NCBI GenBank assembly: GCA_900074745.1
Contig: LT598469.1
Coordinates: forward strand, 62,001-126,000
From: Lachancea mirantina
Lineage: Eukaryota; Ascomycota; Saccharomycetes; Saccharomycetales; Saccharomycetaceae
Length of the DNA: 64,000 nucleotides
Direction of reading: 5' to 3'
The translations under genes were made by a program, and so were the position numbers. The notes beneath the pieces are model-generated. The model had not been told where the DNA came from. It did not search any database and worked only from the letters and a program-made list of their open reading frames with translations. Shown here piece by piece: positions 36,838 through 46,767 of the stretch (position 1 is its first letter; every line of letters starts with the position of its first letter).

Positions 36838-38592
36838 TCATTTTTTTGGTCTTTTCGATCCTTTTTCTGACTGGAAATTACTTTCCAAATTGAACTCCCT
36901 ATTGTAAACGCTATTCCAAGCTTTAACATATTGACTCAAGCGTGCTTTGGTCGAGTCCTTTGCTTCAGAGGAATCTAAAATCTTTTGGCGTATTTGATAT
37001 AGTTTTTTAAGGGTGTCATCTTTCTCTAGCAATTGTTCTTCTTCGTCTTGATTCTTAACGTCCTCAACTTGAAGCAAATAATCGTGAAGAAGATTGAAAT
37101 GGTTCTGTAAGTTGGGATTTTGAAATTCGGATGCTTTATAGCGTCGCCTTAAAACATAGTAGCTCACAATAGTTTCAGTTATCTTGCACATTTGATTATA
37201 TTCATCGGTGGTCAAAAGATCTTTGGTGGGAAGCGAGCTAGGAAATTTTCTTATTTCGTCAATGAAAGGTAATCTTGTCAAGTAAAAGCCCTCATTCCTG
37301 TCAAAATCATCGGTTGTGGCTAAAGCATACAAACCTGGTGAAGAGTTGGATTTCAATTTCCCCCAAACTATAGCCGCTTGTTGTTTCTGTCTCATTATTC
37401 GGAACATGGAGGCCATAGTACGTATGGAGCCTTCAAATTTGGTTTCATCTGGTACCACAAATGAGCTACTAGAAATAGAGCTGTAGTAAAACAAACAGTC
37501 TGTAGAAGATCGAAAGCCTATCAATTTCAAAAAGGACTCGTGTTTGGAATACGTCTCGCTTATTTCTTGCATCTGTTCGGAGCTTAACTCAATATCGGTC
37601 TCGCCAAATTTATAGACTCTGGTGGTGCTCTCAGTGACGTCCTCGCCGGTAGTGTTGTCAAGATATTTACGCGTTGAATGTGCCTTTTTCCGCATACCTT
37701 CATGATCGTACACCAGTTGATATTTCGTTCCTGGCTTTTCATGAGAAACAATAGTGTAACCCTTGAGGGACACGAGAAAGTCAGATTTCTCATCTAAAAT
37801 GAATGGGCATTGAAATCTGATCCGCTTAATTTCCTTCTTTCTGAGAGCACGACTTTTCATATCGCGCACATTTAGCGGGGGTATCACAGGAGCACTCGCG
37901 TTCGGTAAGTCTTCAGAGGGCTGAGCTCGAGATCCCAGTCTCAAAATATCATGGTAGAAAGATTGATCAAATGGTTTGGCTTTGCTCCCCAAAAAAAACG
38001 GCACGAAATTGATATGATAGTCATCCAGATCATCTACGACTTTCCGAATTCTCGACGTAGCTCTCGCATCTGTACATTCCGGTGGTGTGTCGTTATCTGT
38101 AAACAGGAAAATCTTTTTATTGTTAAAAGCTTTCTGACCTGCGACGTCAGCGAGAAATTGTTCTTGCATGACGGTAAAAACATCTTCCAAATATCCAGTC
38201 TTTCCATTGGCCAGAGGAAATTCTGATTCAAGTGTCATAATTCCCGTTTGGATATCGTCAAGTAAATCGCTTAAAGTTTTCAAAGCTTTTGCATTGACGT
38301 CTCGCAAGGGCAGATATTCGTATATGCCATTTCTCGCTCCTTTGTTCTCGCAGCGGAAAAAATAGCAGCCAATACCAGTACTCGGAAGCGTAATGATAAC
38401 TTGTGACATTACTTCTAGTAACGTTTCGAGAATTTCAACCAACTGCGGTTTACCAACATCCGGGGATTCTTCGAACATTGCCCGAGAAAGCTCAATGCAA
38501 AATAGTATACCTTCATGAATTTCATATTTTTGGTATTTGGAAAGTTCCTCTTTTTTCCTGGCATCCTGGATCACATCACTTGCATATTCCAT
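36838..38592 (-). CDS. YKU70: Ku70 subunit of the DNA-end-binding Ku complex
   Basis: A 584-residue nuclear protein (602 in S. cerevisiae) that pairs with Yku80, binds double-strand ends and telomeres and drives non-homologous end joining. The N-terminal von Willebrand-like domain opens with YEIHEGILFCIELSRAMF and includes KKIFLFTDNDTPP. The Ku core beta-barrel contains IRFQCPFILDEKSDFLVSLKGY and FVVPDETKFEGSIRTMASMF. The C-terminal helical arm carries HDYLLQVEDV and ends in a basic tail. No SAP domain is evident, as in S. cerevisiae. I start at ATG 38592 because the frame upstream has only a TTG. Confidence 0.95.
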   Translation of the reverse strand: MEYASDVIQDARKKEELSKYQKYEIHEGILFCIELSRAMFEESPDVGKPQLVEILETLLEVMSQVIITLPSTGIGCYFFRCENKGARNGIYEYLPLRDVNAKALKTLSDLLDDIQTGIMTLESEFPLANGKTGYLEDVFTVMQEQFLADVAGQKAFNNKKIFLFTDNDTPPECTDARATSRIRKVVDDLDDYHINFVPFFLGSKAKPFDQSFYHDILRLGSRAQPSEDLPNASAPVIPPLNVRDMKSRALRKKEIKRIRFQCPFILDEKSDFLVSLKGYTIVSHEKPGTKYQLVYDHEGMRKKAHSTRKYLDNTTGEDVTESTTRVYKFGETDIELSSEQMQEISETYSKHESFLKLIGFRSSTDCLFYYSSISSSSFVVPDETKFEGSIRTMASMFRIMRQKQQAAIVWGKLKSNSSPGLYALATTDDFDRNEGFYLTRLPFIDEIRKFPSSLPTKDLLTTDEYNQMCKITETIVSYYVLRRRYKASEFQNPNLQNHFNLLHDYLLQVEDVKNQDEEEQLLEKDDTLKKLYQIRQKILDSSEAKDSTKARLSQYVKAWNSVYNREFNLESNFQSEKGSKRPKK

Positions 38593-39431
38593 ATCGTCTT
38601 TATTGGTGTTGTTAGAGTCAAGACTACTAATGGTCAACTTGTCGATATATCAAAAATTGGTTTCCGGTGTAGATCCTTATAAATGGAAAGTCTCATAAAC
38701 GCTTTACAGTGAGTATAATATATTAGGCTCAAAGGGCAGATTGGAATTGTGTCATCCAATTCAGTGTAAATTGTTTCTAGACCTGTTGATTCTATGTTTA
38801 TTGGCTGAACCCTTTTTCACAAGGTCGTTAACTACAGTTCATCGCCACATATTCTCTTTGTGAATAATAAATTATTAAAAACTACTTTCCAGAATTCTTA
38901 ACATACCAACAGGTCATCGCTGTAGCTCAATAAGCTCAAGAATTCGATAATTTGATTATTACTTGTAAATGCTCACCTTCATTGGGAATAAATAAAATCA
39001 ACAAGAAATAGTAAAGGAAGAATAGCTAACAAGGACAAAACTACCAAGAAGCTAGCAACCAAAATTTGACGATAGAATTGTCCTTAGACAAAAACTCACT
39101 TTACAAATGGTAGACAATATTTCTACATTTCCTTTAGCTACGATCCTCTAAACTTACAGATGCAAGAAAAGTCAAGTTGAATTACGCTCTAGTCGTTGAG
39201 CAAGTAGTCACGAATGACGCCTGACAAGCCGGCTGTGACCAAGTCAATAAAAGGAATGCTAAGATTGCATAACACCAGGTTTCAGTTGTTCGGTATTTTC
39301 AGTTAGGTCGTCCTTAAGATTAACTTCTATTTCTCATAGTGAAAAACTGATATACAAGGAATATCAACTGTGGAACAAGACATCCCCAAAAGGTAACAAA
39401 TCATCGCCACCGTACCCTAACTTCAATATTT
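38593..39431. other. Divergent YKU70/RIT1 intergenic region
   Basis: An 839-bp AT-rich region upstream of both genes. I see no tRNA, no other RNA gene and no open frame worth calling. Motifs are not distinctive. Confidence 0.5.
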
Positions 39432-40853
39432 ATGGATGCTGAATTTTACAAAGGATTGAACAAAGCTCTTCGAAAGGAGCAAACTTCGCTGAAAAACCGT
39501 CTACAAAGCATTTTGCTAGATCATCGATTCTTGAGTGGAAAAGTACGATCCACGTTTCCAGATTTCCCTGTTGTGCCCAATGAGAGATGCGGACTTTGGT
39601 ACTGTAGTCCGGACAGTTACAACCAGACGAGTTATTTCAAATCAACTGACGGCCATACAAATCAATGGGATTTTAGCGTTCGCAGGCTCAATTTACATTT
39701 ATTGCCTACGTTGAGAGATAAGGGAGGCATAATCATAGTGGATAGTACGAGAAGAGGCAAAAAAATTCCAGATGCTCTAAGCAAAACAATCCCAATTTGG
39801 TGTGCTGTGCTTAATATCATCATGCTAGAATACATTGGGACCTCAGCGGAATATCTTTTTTGCCCGCCTGGAACTGTCTCTGCCTTGGAAAAGGAACGTA
39901 TCGATGCCAAACTTCCGGAACTGGTTTCCAAATTGAAAGAACTGCTTGTTATAGACGGCAGGGAGCTACATGGTTTGCTGAAGGGTAAACTTTTGCGTCC
40001 GTTCTGGGTGTATCCCGGAAGCTCCATTCTAGAAGCTCAGCACGACATTTTCACCGGAGAAACTGTGAGTTCAAAATGGGAATTACCAGCAGACGCCAGT
40101 TATTTGCCCATAATTCTTTGTACTGTTAGCTATCAGTGTCAAGATGGTATGGACAAACGCCACGGCTTCACATACGTGCAAGGTGCAGCCGATGACCATG
40201 AACTTTGGGCTCAAGGCTTAGCGCCAAGACTTTTCTGGGAGAACCTTTCCATTTTTAGTGATATGCAGAAGTCCGATCAAGCTCTTCAGGAGTCATTGGC
40301 CTCAGTCGTGAAGCTGAGTTCGGATTTTGATAAACCGGGGGACGATATCGATAAGTTTTTTGTTGTTGACAAAATAACTGAACATGTTTACTTAGGGTGT
40401 GTGCAAGGGACGGCAACGCTTGCTACCAGCTTACAAAAGCAATTGCAGTTGCGGTTTTCCCTGGTAGTGATGCTTTCTGAAAGAGTTAGTACAGACGATG
40501 ACGATGTCACAGGGGGAAAGTTTACCAGAATTTACAACCTTTCAAGTGGTTCTAAGAAGAGTTCGCGAGAACTACGCTTGGCTCTCGTTGAGATTTGTCC
40601 ATTGATTTACAAGCATTTGCACGGCAAATTGCCCGTTCTAGTCTGCTGTGACAATGGGAAGGACATGTCTGTTAGCGTCATTTTAGCTGTTCTAGCGAAG
40701 TATTACACTCCAGAATGGGAATTGAGTACAGAACAAGAGGTGCACAAGGCTTTAATTAAAAGGCATTTGATTAAAATGATCAAAGTTTTACATGGAAGAA
40801 ATATCAATCCCTCTAGGGCGTCTTTGAACAGCGTGAATGCCTATCTCATGTGA
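39432..40853 (+). CDS. RIT1: Initiator-tRNA 2'-O-ribosyl phosphate transferase
   Basis: A 473-residue enzyme (513 in S. cerevisiae) that adds a phosphoribosyl group to the 2'-OH of A64 in initiator tRNA-Met, keeping it out of elongation. Conserved blocks include the RFLSGKVRSTFPDFPVVPNERCG-type N-terminal region, WYCSP, STDGHTNQWDFSVRRLN and IIIVDSTRRGKKIPDALSKTIPIW. The C-terminal domain (about 310-460) has the dual-specificity-phosphatase-like fold of the family, with VCCDNGKDMS where the phosphate loop sits. Matches YMR283C. Confidence 0.95.
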   Translation: MDAEFYKGLNKALRKEQTSLKNRLQSILLDHRFLSGKVRSTFPDFPVVPNERCGLWYCSPDSYNQTSYFKSTDGHTNQWDFSVRRLNLHLLPTLRDKGGIIIVDSTRRGKKIPDALSKTIPIWCAVLNIIMLEYIGTSAEYLFCPPGTVSALEKERIDAKLPELVSKLKELLVIDGRELHGLLKGKLLRPFWVYPGSSILEAQHDIFTGETVSSKWELPADASYLPIILCTVSYQCQDGMDKRHGFTYVQGAADDHELWAQGLAPRLFWENLSIFSDMQKSDQALQESLASVVKLSSDFDKPGDDIDKFFVVDKITEHVYLGCVQGTATLATSLQKQLQLRFSLVVMLSERVSTDDDDVTGGKFTRIYNLSSGSKKSSRELRLALVEICPLIYKHLHGKLPVLVCCDNGKDMSVSVILAVLAKYYTPEWELSTEQEVHKALIKRHLIKMIKVLHGRNINPSRASLNSVNAYLM

Positions 40854-41183
40854 ATCTACCTGTTAGTTCCCTAGTGATGAATGAAAGTCTCAAGTAGTTT
40901 TCTCTCGCTGTGACCGCAGGACGAGAGTTGGTTTTCAAAGTTTGGAGAATAAATGCTCATGCTTACGAGAGAAAGGGCAACGAAATAATAAAAATCATCA
41001 TTTTAAGTACCGAAAATGCCAAAACATCGACTGGATAGCCATGAACAAGCAGTATTGTGAATTGCAGTCCCATAGGTAATGATCAGATTGAAATCATGAA
41101 GAATCTGTCACCAGTCACGTGATCAACTTAAAGATCATCATATAGTCGAAAAATTTGATGATAGCTACTACCTGATGAACTAG
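40854..41183. other. RIT1-AEP2 intergenic region
   Basis: A 330-bp spacer. It contains GTCACGTGAT at 41114-41123, a Cbf1-type site 61 bp upstream of the AEP2 ATG. Cbf1 sites are common ahead of mitochondrial genes in non-Saccharomyces yeasts; its use here is inference. Confidence 0.4.
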
Positions 41184-42839
41184 ATGCGATCAGATCCCAA
41201 GGTCAGGATGATGATCGCCAGAAAGAATCATGCTACTCAATTGATTTTGAGAAAGTTTGGGAGCACACTCGCGATCAATTCTTCATCCGCTCAAGCACAG
41301 CATAGTAGTTTTCAAATGAATGAAGCACTTCCAAAAGTTTTGGAAAAATCAACTACCAGCCGAAGTAGATGCATCAAAGAGGTTCTGGCGGAAAGAACCA
41401 AGAATCAACAAGCAGTTCACACGAGCTTTTCAGAAAGTGGTACCACAGAGCGGCAACGTGCTTTGGGCTCAATCAGAGCTCTTCTCACAGCTGGAGATTA
41501 CGCGGGACTGCTAGCGGAATTTTTCAATCGTCATAAAATGGACAGTACCTCTATATCAGAGATTTTTGCTCGTGATATGCTCTCTCCTCTTGAGTTTTCA
41601 ACGTTTGTCAACCGAATTCTCACTCGGAAAACTGACGATCAATTCGCAAAATTTCTAACGGGAGCCAGTTTCAACGAAGCTGCTTTTCAACTGTTTGAAA
41701 TCTATCGCAACACTGTAAACCCCTCCTGCATGACACCTTTGCAATTACACGACCTTAATGAATTCATTAGATATTTTCTGAGGGTGGATCAGTTGAAGAG
41801 AGCACAAATTGTTCTACAGTTTATATTAGACTGCAACGATGGAGAGCTCCCGAGAGATACAAAGAGTGCATCTCATTTTCTTCAATGTAGATGTGGCGCT
41901 CTTCCACGCAATTGGAAAGTTAATCGAGTGCGTTTGAAAGATGCCACTAGGCCTGCTACGCGGCGCGTGCAGCGCCCAAACAGTTACAAGGCGTTCGATC
42001 GAAAAGTTCTTTTACAACTGTTGAATGACATTCGAAACCCAAACAGCGTCTGGCAAAGTCTGACCGATACGAGATTGGAATCTTCGCTGATCTACGCACT
42101 AGGATTCACAGGCCAGCTGCATTTGCTCGAACAACATGTTTATGATTCGTGGGGGGTCCAGTGCGATCATAAATGGCCTAACGCTGTCAGAGAAAGAGTT
42201 CCTCCCAATTCTGACATCTTAATTGCCATATTGTCCTCATTTGCGAGTCAAAATGAGCTGACATCTGCTTTGAGACTTTTAGACGCTTTTATCAAGCAAT
42301 TTCCTCAACTGGAGCTCTCTCCACTATTTTGGCGGCGCCTTTTCCAATGGAATGCCATATCTTGGGACAGACCAGCAGATCCTAAGGCAAAGATATTTAA
42401 GGATTGTTGGGAAATCATGATAGATTGGCATAAGACCCGTAGAAGGCCCCTCCAAATGGACACAGTGCTATTTACCGAAAAGTTCAAAATTTTAAAACTC
42501 ACGGGAGATTATAAGGAAGCTATGAATATCCTGGAAACCTGTCTCTCACCTTTATACATGCGTCCTCAACTTTCAGCTGGCGAAGCTTCTTTACTACAAA
42601 AATGGCAAAAACTTATAATAAAAAGCATGGTTTCCCGGCAGAGCAATCTCAAAGCCTCACAATTTATCAAAGAATGGTCCTTTAGCCGGCAAAATGAACT
42701 TTTATTAAGAGACTATTTCGAGGCAAGGAAAAGCATCTATATTCGGAAGATCGAACGAAAAATTCAAGAACACGCGTCCATTCAAAGATCCTACGATGAA
42801 GAGGAAGAAGACGATATGCTTCTTGGGAAACTTTGGTAG
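41184..42839 (+). CDS. AEP2: Mitochondrial ATP9 mRNA factor Aep2
   Basis: A 551-residue protein (580 in S. cerevisiae) of mitochondria that is needed to stabilise or translate the OLI1/ATP9 transcript. The N-terminus (MMIARKNHATQLILRKF) is basic and fits a presequence. The rest is helical with PPR-like repeats. The block RALGSIRALLTAGDYAGLLAEFF near residue 90 is the most recognisable. An acidic end (DEEEEDDMLLGKLW) closes it. Fast-evolving, so identification leans partly on position between RIT1 and GPI12 (YMR282C). Stops are 34 bp from that of the convergent GPI12. Confidence 0.9.
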   Translation: MRSDPKVRMMIARKNHATQLILRKFGSTLAINSSSAQAQHSSFQMNEALPKVLEKSTTSRSRCIKEVLAERTKNQQAVHTSFSESGTTERQRALGSIRALLTAGDYAGLLAEFFNRHKMDSTSISEIFARDMLSPLEFSTFVNRILTRKTDDQFAKFLTGASFNEAAFQLFEIYRNTVNPSCMTPLQLHDLNEFIRYFLRVDQLKRAQIVLQFILDCNDGELPRDTKSASHFLQCRCGALPRNWKVNRVRLKDATRPATRRVQRPNSYKAFDRKVLLQLLNDIRNPNSVWQSLTDTRLESSLIYALGFTGQLHLLEQHVYDSWGVQCDHKWPNAVRERVPPNSDILIAILSSFASQNELTSALRLLDAFIKQFPQLELSPLFWRRLFQWNAISWDRPADPKAKIFKDCWEIMIDWHKTRRRPLQMDTVLFTEKFKILKLTGDYKEAMNILETCLSPLYMRPQLSAGEASLLQKWQKLIIKSMVSRQSNLKASQFIKEWSFSRQNELLLRDYFEARKSIYIRKIERKIQEHASIQRSYDEEEEDDMLLGKLW

Positions 42840-42873
42840 TATTACCGAGTTCTGTACATAAATATACAATGCA

Positions 42874-43665
42874 TCAGTCAACAACATTAATGACTTTAGC
42901 CACGCTGGGAACTACTTGATTCGAAAACACGAATTGGCTTAAAATCCACCATCCGTACCTAAACCATGCCATCTGCGACTCGTGGCCGCTTATCATGGCG
43001 GCCAAAGAGTGGATGTATTGTGGATAAGTGCTAAAATACTCTTGGTTTTCTCTACGCAGCCAAGCAGACAAAATTGGTCTTACTAGACCAGTAAATTTTA
43101 GCAAGCGAGACTTCTGACTTTTTAATGCATAAGTGGCAACAGGTTTATGAGTTTTTGCAAACCGGTTGACAGCGTCAAAACACGAGATATGATTCACATG
43201 GCCCGATACACCAATAGAATCAAAGGTGACAATAACAGGAGCGTTATCGGTGATTTGATTAGCTATAATCTGGGAAGCATCTTCAATATCCCAATTGACT
43301 TGCATGCTGTCTTCCAAGTCGGCTACGGTCACGTGAACTGAGCGATCTGGAAGCAGGATATGAACCGATCTCTTCAGCTCAGCAGAGCGGACAGGCCCTA
43401 ATCCCTCAGCATTCCCACTTGTTAAACATATCACTCGTAATTGAATGTCTTGATCCAAGTATCTATCGATTTGAAGTAGCGTTGGTGCGAAAAACATGAC
43501 TTCATCGTCAGGATGGGCAATAACTAAATTGAACGAGCTCATTTGAAGATTACCAAATTGAGCCTTAAACAAGCTCGCATTTCGGCTAGTGATCCTACTG
43601 GAAGAGCACAAATATACTAGCCATAGAGCTGCAAAAGCCATGATCAGTCGCGAGACGATTTTCAT
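42874..43665 (-). CDS. GPI12: GlcNAc-PI de-N-acetylase Gpi12
   Basis: A 263-residue ER enzyme (304 in S. cerevisiae) that removes acetate from GlcNAc-phosphatidylinositol, the second step of GPI-anchor synthesis. A short N-terminal membrane anchor (about residues 3-20) precedes a LmbE-fold domain. Metal-binding motifs are visible: AHPDDEVMFFAP and FDSIGVSGHVNH. The conserved end HESQMAWFRYGWWILSQFVF is present. I chose ATG 43665, which starts directly at the anchor; ATG 43719 would add 18 polar residues. Matches YMR281W. Confidence 0.94.
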   Translation of the reverse strand: MKIVSRLIMAFAALWLVYLCSSSRITSRNASLFKAQFGNLQMSSFNLVIAHPDDEVMFFAPTLLQIDRYLDQDIQLRVICLTSGNAEGLGPVRSAELKRSVHILLPDRSVHVTVADLEDSMQVNWDIEDASQIIANQITDNAPVIVTFDSIGVSGHVNHISCFDAVNRFAKTHKPVATYALKSQKSRLLKFTGLVRPILSAWLRRENQEYFSTYPQYIHSLAAMISGHESQMAWFRYGWWILSQFVFSNQVVPSVAKVINVVD

Positions 43666-44012
43666 GGTGCCTTTCCCTGGAGGTTGTCGTTCTTGAAGAT
43701 TAATGGTCAGGCAAAGCATTTGACTTTTCAAGGTGGTTGTTCTCACTAGAATACATAGGATGTAAAAAAGCGAATGGATTGGAAAACGAGCGCACTGAAA
43801 TCATCAGTTCAGAATAGTTAGGATACGCTGATTCTTAGCTTTCGAAAGGCGTAAAATTGCCAAATAACGAGTAGATTTGAAGAAATGAAGCGTGCTTTGT
43901 AAATTACAGCATCCATGTAGTATCTGTGATGCTTCAGGGGCACAGTGAGATGGTGAAAGTCCCATAAACACGTTAATCTTCTTTTTTTGGTGTATATAAG
44001 CTCTCGTACAGA
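43666..44012. other. Spacer between GPI12 and the IZH-type gene
   Basis: About 350 bp with the GPI12 promoter and the 3' end of the PAQR gene. No RNA gene or clear motif apart from TGTATATAAG at 43992-44001. Confidence 0.4.
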
Positions 44013-44966
44013 TTAGCCCAAAGTCAACAGATGGGAACCAAGTTTTCCCGTATGCATGAAAAAGTAGGAACCCATTACTGCTCTGAAATGGCAGATAGAG
44101 CCCGCAACTACTAGTACATGGAAAATTTGATGACTATGGCCAACAAAGTCGAACTTCCCTGGAGCGAATGTTTCTGGAATTCTGAATCCATATACTAGTG
44201 CCCCTGACAGATAGAAAAGCGCCTCCAACGTAACGTACTTGACTTGAACCCGCTGCAACGATTCTGCAAGTCCGAATTTAGCGATGCCTGCCAGGACAGG
44301 CACAATTCCGCTGAAAGCAAAGCACACGAAGAAAGCCGCCCTGCAGATTCTCCAGTTTTTCGCATTAAATCTGTCATTCAGGACAAACGCCGAGCAGCAC
44401 GACCCCAGCACCACGGTAATGATGGTGAATACCTTGAAGTAAAAAAGATGGTCGTGATATCCATAGTAGAGCAGCGAAACCGTGGAGCACGAAATTTGCA
44501 CGATAATGCCCATGTAATCAACTTTGCTCCAAATATTGCTGTGAGCTTCAGAATGCTGTTTGAGACAGTGGAAGCAGGTGCTGCACATGAGACACACGAA
44601 GGCGCCCAAAAGGTAGAAGTTGATCATGATATAGTCAGACATCGTCGTTGTGGGGAAATGAGGAATCAAAATCACGTCTGTGAAAAACATGAGCAAAACG
44701 AGGTATGTAGCGCTAGGAATCAGGTGCGTGTAAATGTTCACACTTTCGTTGTGAAAATACGTCAACGATTTAAGACATTTGACCATAGACTGAGTTTCAC
44801 GCACGTATCCGTTCAATATCTTATCGTTGTCCTTTTGCCATTCCGGAAGCTCACTGTAATGATATATAAGTTTTTTCACTTTTCCAACAGTGGTTTCCCC
44901 GTCCCTTGTCGCGGTTTCGCTTGTGTTAGCATCCTTTCGCTGTCTCAAAGTCGTTGTAGCACTCAT
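44013..44966 (-). CDS. PAQR-family membrane protein, IZH1/IZH4 type
   Basis: A 317-residue seven-helix protein of the progestin/adipoQ receptor family; in S. cerevisiae the Izh proteins affect zinc and sterol homeostasis. The N-terminal 70 residues are cytosolic and charged. The family blocks are all present: HNESVNIYTHLIPS before TM1, TCFHCLKQHSE with a metal-binding His after TM2, and GHSHQIFHVLVV before the last helix, with two further His. Length is near Izh1 (316) and shorter than Izh3. Which of IZH1 and IZH4 it represents cannot be told; they are duplicates in S. cerevisiae. It sits between GPI12 and CAT8, where S. cerevisiae has no such gene. Confidence 0.88.
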   Translation of the reverse strand: MSATTTLRQRKDANTSETATRDGETTVGKVKKLIYHYSELPEWQKDNDKILNGYVRETQSMVKCLKSLTYFHNESVNIYTHLIPSATYLVLLMFFTDVILIPHFPTTTMSDYIMINFYLLGAFVCLMCSTCFHCLKQHSEAHSNIWSKVDYMGIIVQISCSTVSLLYYGYHDHLFYFKVFTIITVVLGSCCSAFVLNDRFNAKNWRICRAAFFVCFAFSGIVPVLAGIAKFGLAESLQRVQVKYVTLEALFYLSGALVYGFRIPETFAPGKFDFVGHSHQIFHVLVVAGSICHFRAVMGSYFFMHTGKLGSHLLTLG

Positions 44967-46750
44967 TTGGACCTTAAAATGAATTACGGAGTCCGTATAG
45001 GAGTCTTTCTTTAGCTGCTTTTCCTGAATTTCAACCTTCTGCTTTTCTCCGAGATGAGCTATATATGAGATTTAACCTTGAATTTTTCATATATAAGCTG
45101 AAAAAGCAGAGCGATTTGTTGGGAAAATTTCAACATTCATCGCGTGAGCGAGCTACGAACTGATTGATAGCTGGTAATACTTTCAGTTACTCGGTCTTTG
45201 TCGTTTGTAATCATTGCAGGGTGTATCACTTTCTTTGTAGTAGAGTTGGGTTGTCAACATCGAAAAGAAGTTCGGAGATTGAGATATGGTGATTTAGCTT
45301 GGGCCCAGTCCTATTCTTGATCTTGGATTTTTGGCTATAGTCCAGCAAATCTTGTGTGAGCTTCGAATGCCAGGTTATTGTTTCGTTTCTCGTTTGTTGA
45401 ACAGCTGTAGATATTACGAATACCAAACGAGGGTGCAGCCACCCTCACGGTTAGTAAGTTTGCGAGAGACCCTCATTGACTCGGAATGGCCCAGGGTATT
45501 TTCGTCAGCCGCACAAAGGTCACAGGACTTCGTGTTTACTGGGGAAGCGTAACAGTGGTCTCGTATTGACGAAAATTGACGTTCGTCCTACGGTATTCTG
45601 GTCCAACAACTTTCTGCTGAAGACACACTAGATTAGACACTAGTAACTTTTTCAAGTCTGGTTTCAGAAGCCTTTCGGTGAGATGAGTCGGTTCCTTCTT
45701 AGAAGTGGAAGAGAATATTTTTGGAATTGGTGCCCATCGTGATATCACAGTTTTTACGAAATCTGGTTATAGCTTAAACAGTTGCGCGGCTATGTGCGTA
45801 CCGAGTGATTTAAGATGTTTTTATAAAAGGGGACTTCGGCGGCAAATGAAACTTGCACTGGGGAAAATAATTCTTTAGAGCGGTCAATAGATGTGAATGG
45901 AGAGGGAATGGGGAGAGAGTACTGCAGTGATTTTTAGATTTTATTGTTTTTGATACTGACGTCGCTCGCGTCAAGTGTATATCCATAGGTGCAACAAGTC
46001 TAGAGTACAGGCCCAGAGTACCTATTCAAATCTCAGTGAGTCCATAGTTCATTAACTCAATGCCCAGAGTGTGATATCGACATGTAATCACCGACTGGTT
46101 GTACAACGCATTCGGGTATGACAAAACGCCTAGCGGCAGCACACACAGAAGCAAAGAGCATTCACAAGGTTGCAGGGACTGTGCTCAGAAAAGGGGATAT
46201 TAGCAGAGGTATAGAACTCTTACATATTTGTTATGGGTCTCTGCCAACGTGGTCGTGCCCCTGGTCAAAGGGCATCACTATCCAAAAAGACATGGTTAGT
46301 GACCAAACGCAGACGAAGAATGTTGTAGCGGTGAACAACCTCAAGAAATTCTGAAATCACCGACAGCTTTCAAACAATACTCCCAGTAGCCCCCAAAGGG
46401 TTCGGATCTACAATTTCCGAGGGAAACACATCCATCCAGCGCTAACGGGGGGGGGACTTTTTACAAGGAACAAGCTTTATCACATTTTCACTCGATACAA
46501 GCAAGTTTAGATTGCTAAAACTTGGGTCAATATGTGTCTATTCACTGTTTGGTCATTTTTCTGGTCACCTGTTTGGTCACTCGTCAATACTCCACCATAT
46601 TTTTCTGTCGTTATAGTGATCATCACCTATATGCAGCAGTAAACGGCTCATGGAGAAACCCACACGAAATGCTGGAAAAAAATAAAAGTTATCTGGGGAT
46701 TAATGTCCTGAAAACTTTAATTACAGGGATAACGCTTGGGTCAGAGGCCG
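44967..46750 (+). promoter_or_regulatory. Long CAT8 upstream region
   Basis: A 1.8-kb region, the longest gene-free stretch in the window, between the IZH-type gene and CAT8. CTGGGG words that fit the Mig1 core lie at 45539-45544, 45858-45863 and 46693-46698; the last two have AT-rich sequence beside them. A run of nine G is at 46447-46455. Four upstream ATGs lie within 120 bp of the CAT8 start (annotated separately). Glucose repression of CAT8 through Mig1 is known in S. cerevisiae; here it is inference. Confidence 0.45.
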
Positions 46751-46767
46751 ATGGAAAACCAAAATAA
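46631..46767 (+). promoter_or_regulatory. Cluster of upstream ORFs at CAT8
   Basis: Four short frames precede the CAT8 ATG: 46631-46642 (3 codons), 46650-46685 (11 codons), 46669-46767 (32 codons) and 46703-46711 (2 codons). The 32-codon frame runs past the CAT8 ATG (46751) in another frame and overlaps it by 17 nt. If transcription starts upstream of them, they should reduce CAT8 translation. Transcript start is unknown. Confidence 0.5.

Noticed and set aside
38925-38950. TAGCTCAATAAG, like a tRNA A box
   Set aside because: The conserved GG of the D loop and any downstream B box are missing.
44244-45014. 256-codon plus-strand frame opposite the IZH-type gene
   Set aside because: It mirrors the PAQR coding sequence, is rich in His, Arg and Glu as antisense membrane-protein frames are, and has no family signature.
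46722-46740. TTACAGGGATAAC resembles a conserved piece of 25S rRNA
   Set aside because: The match is only about 13 bases and flanking sequence does not continue it; chance is likely.
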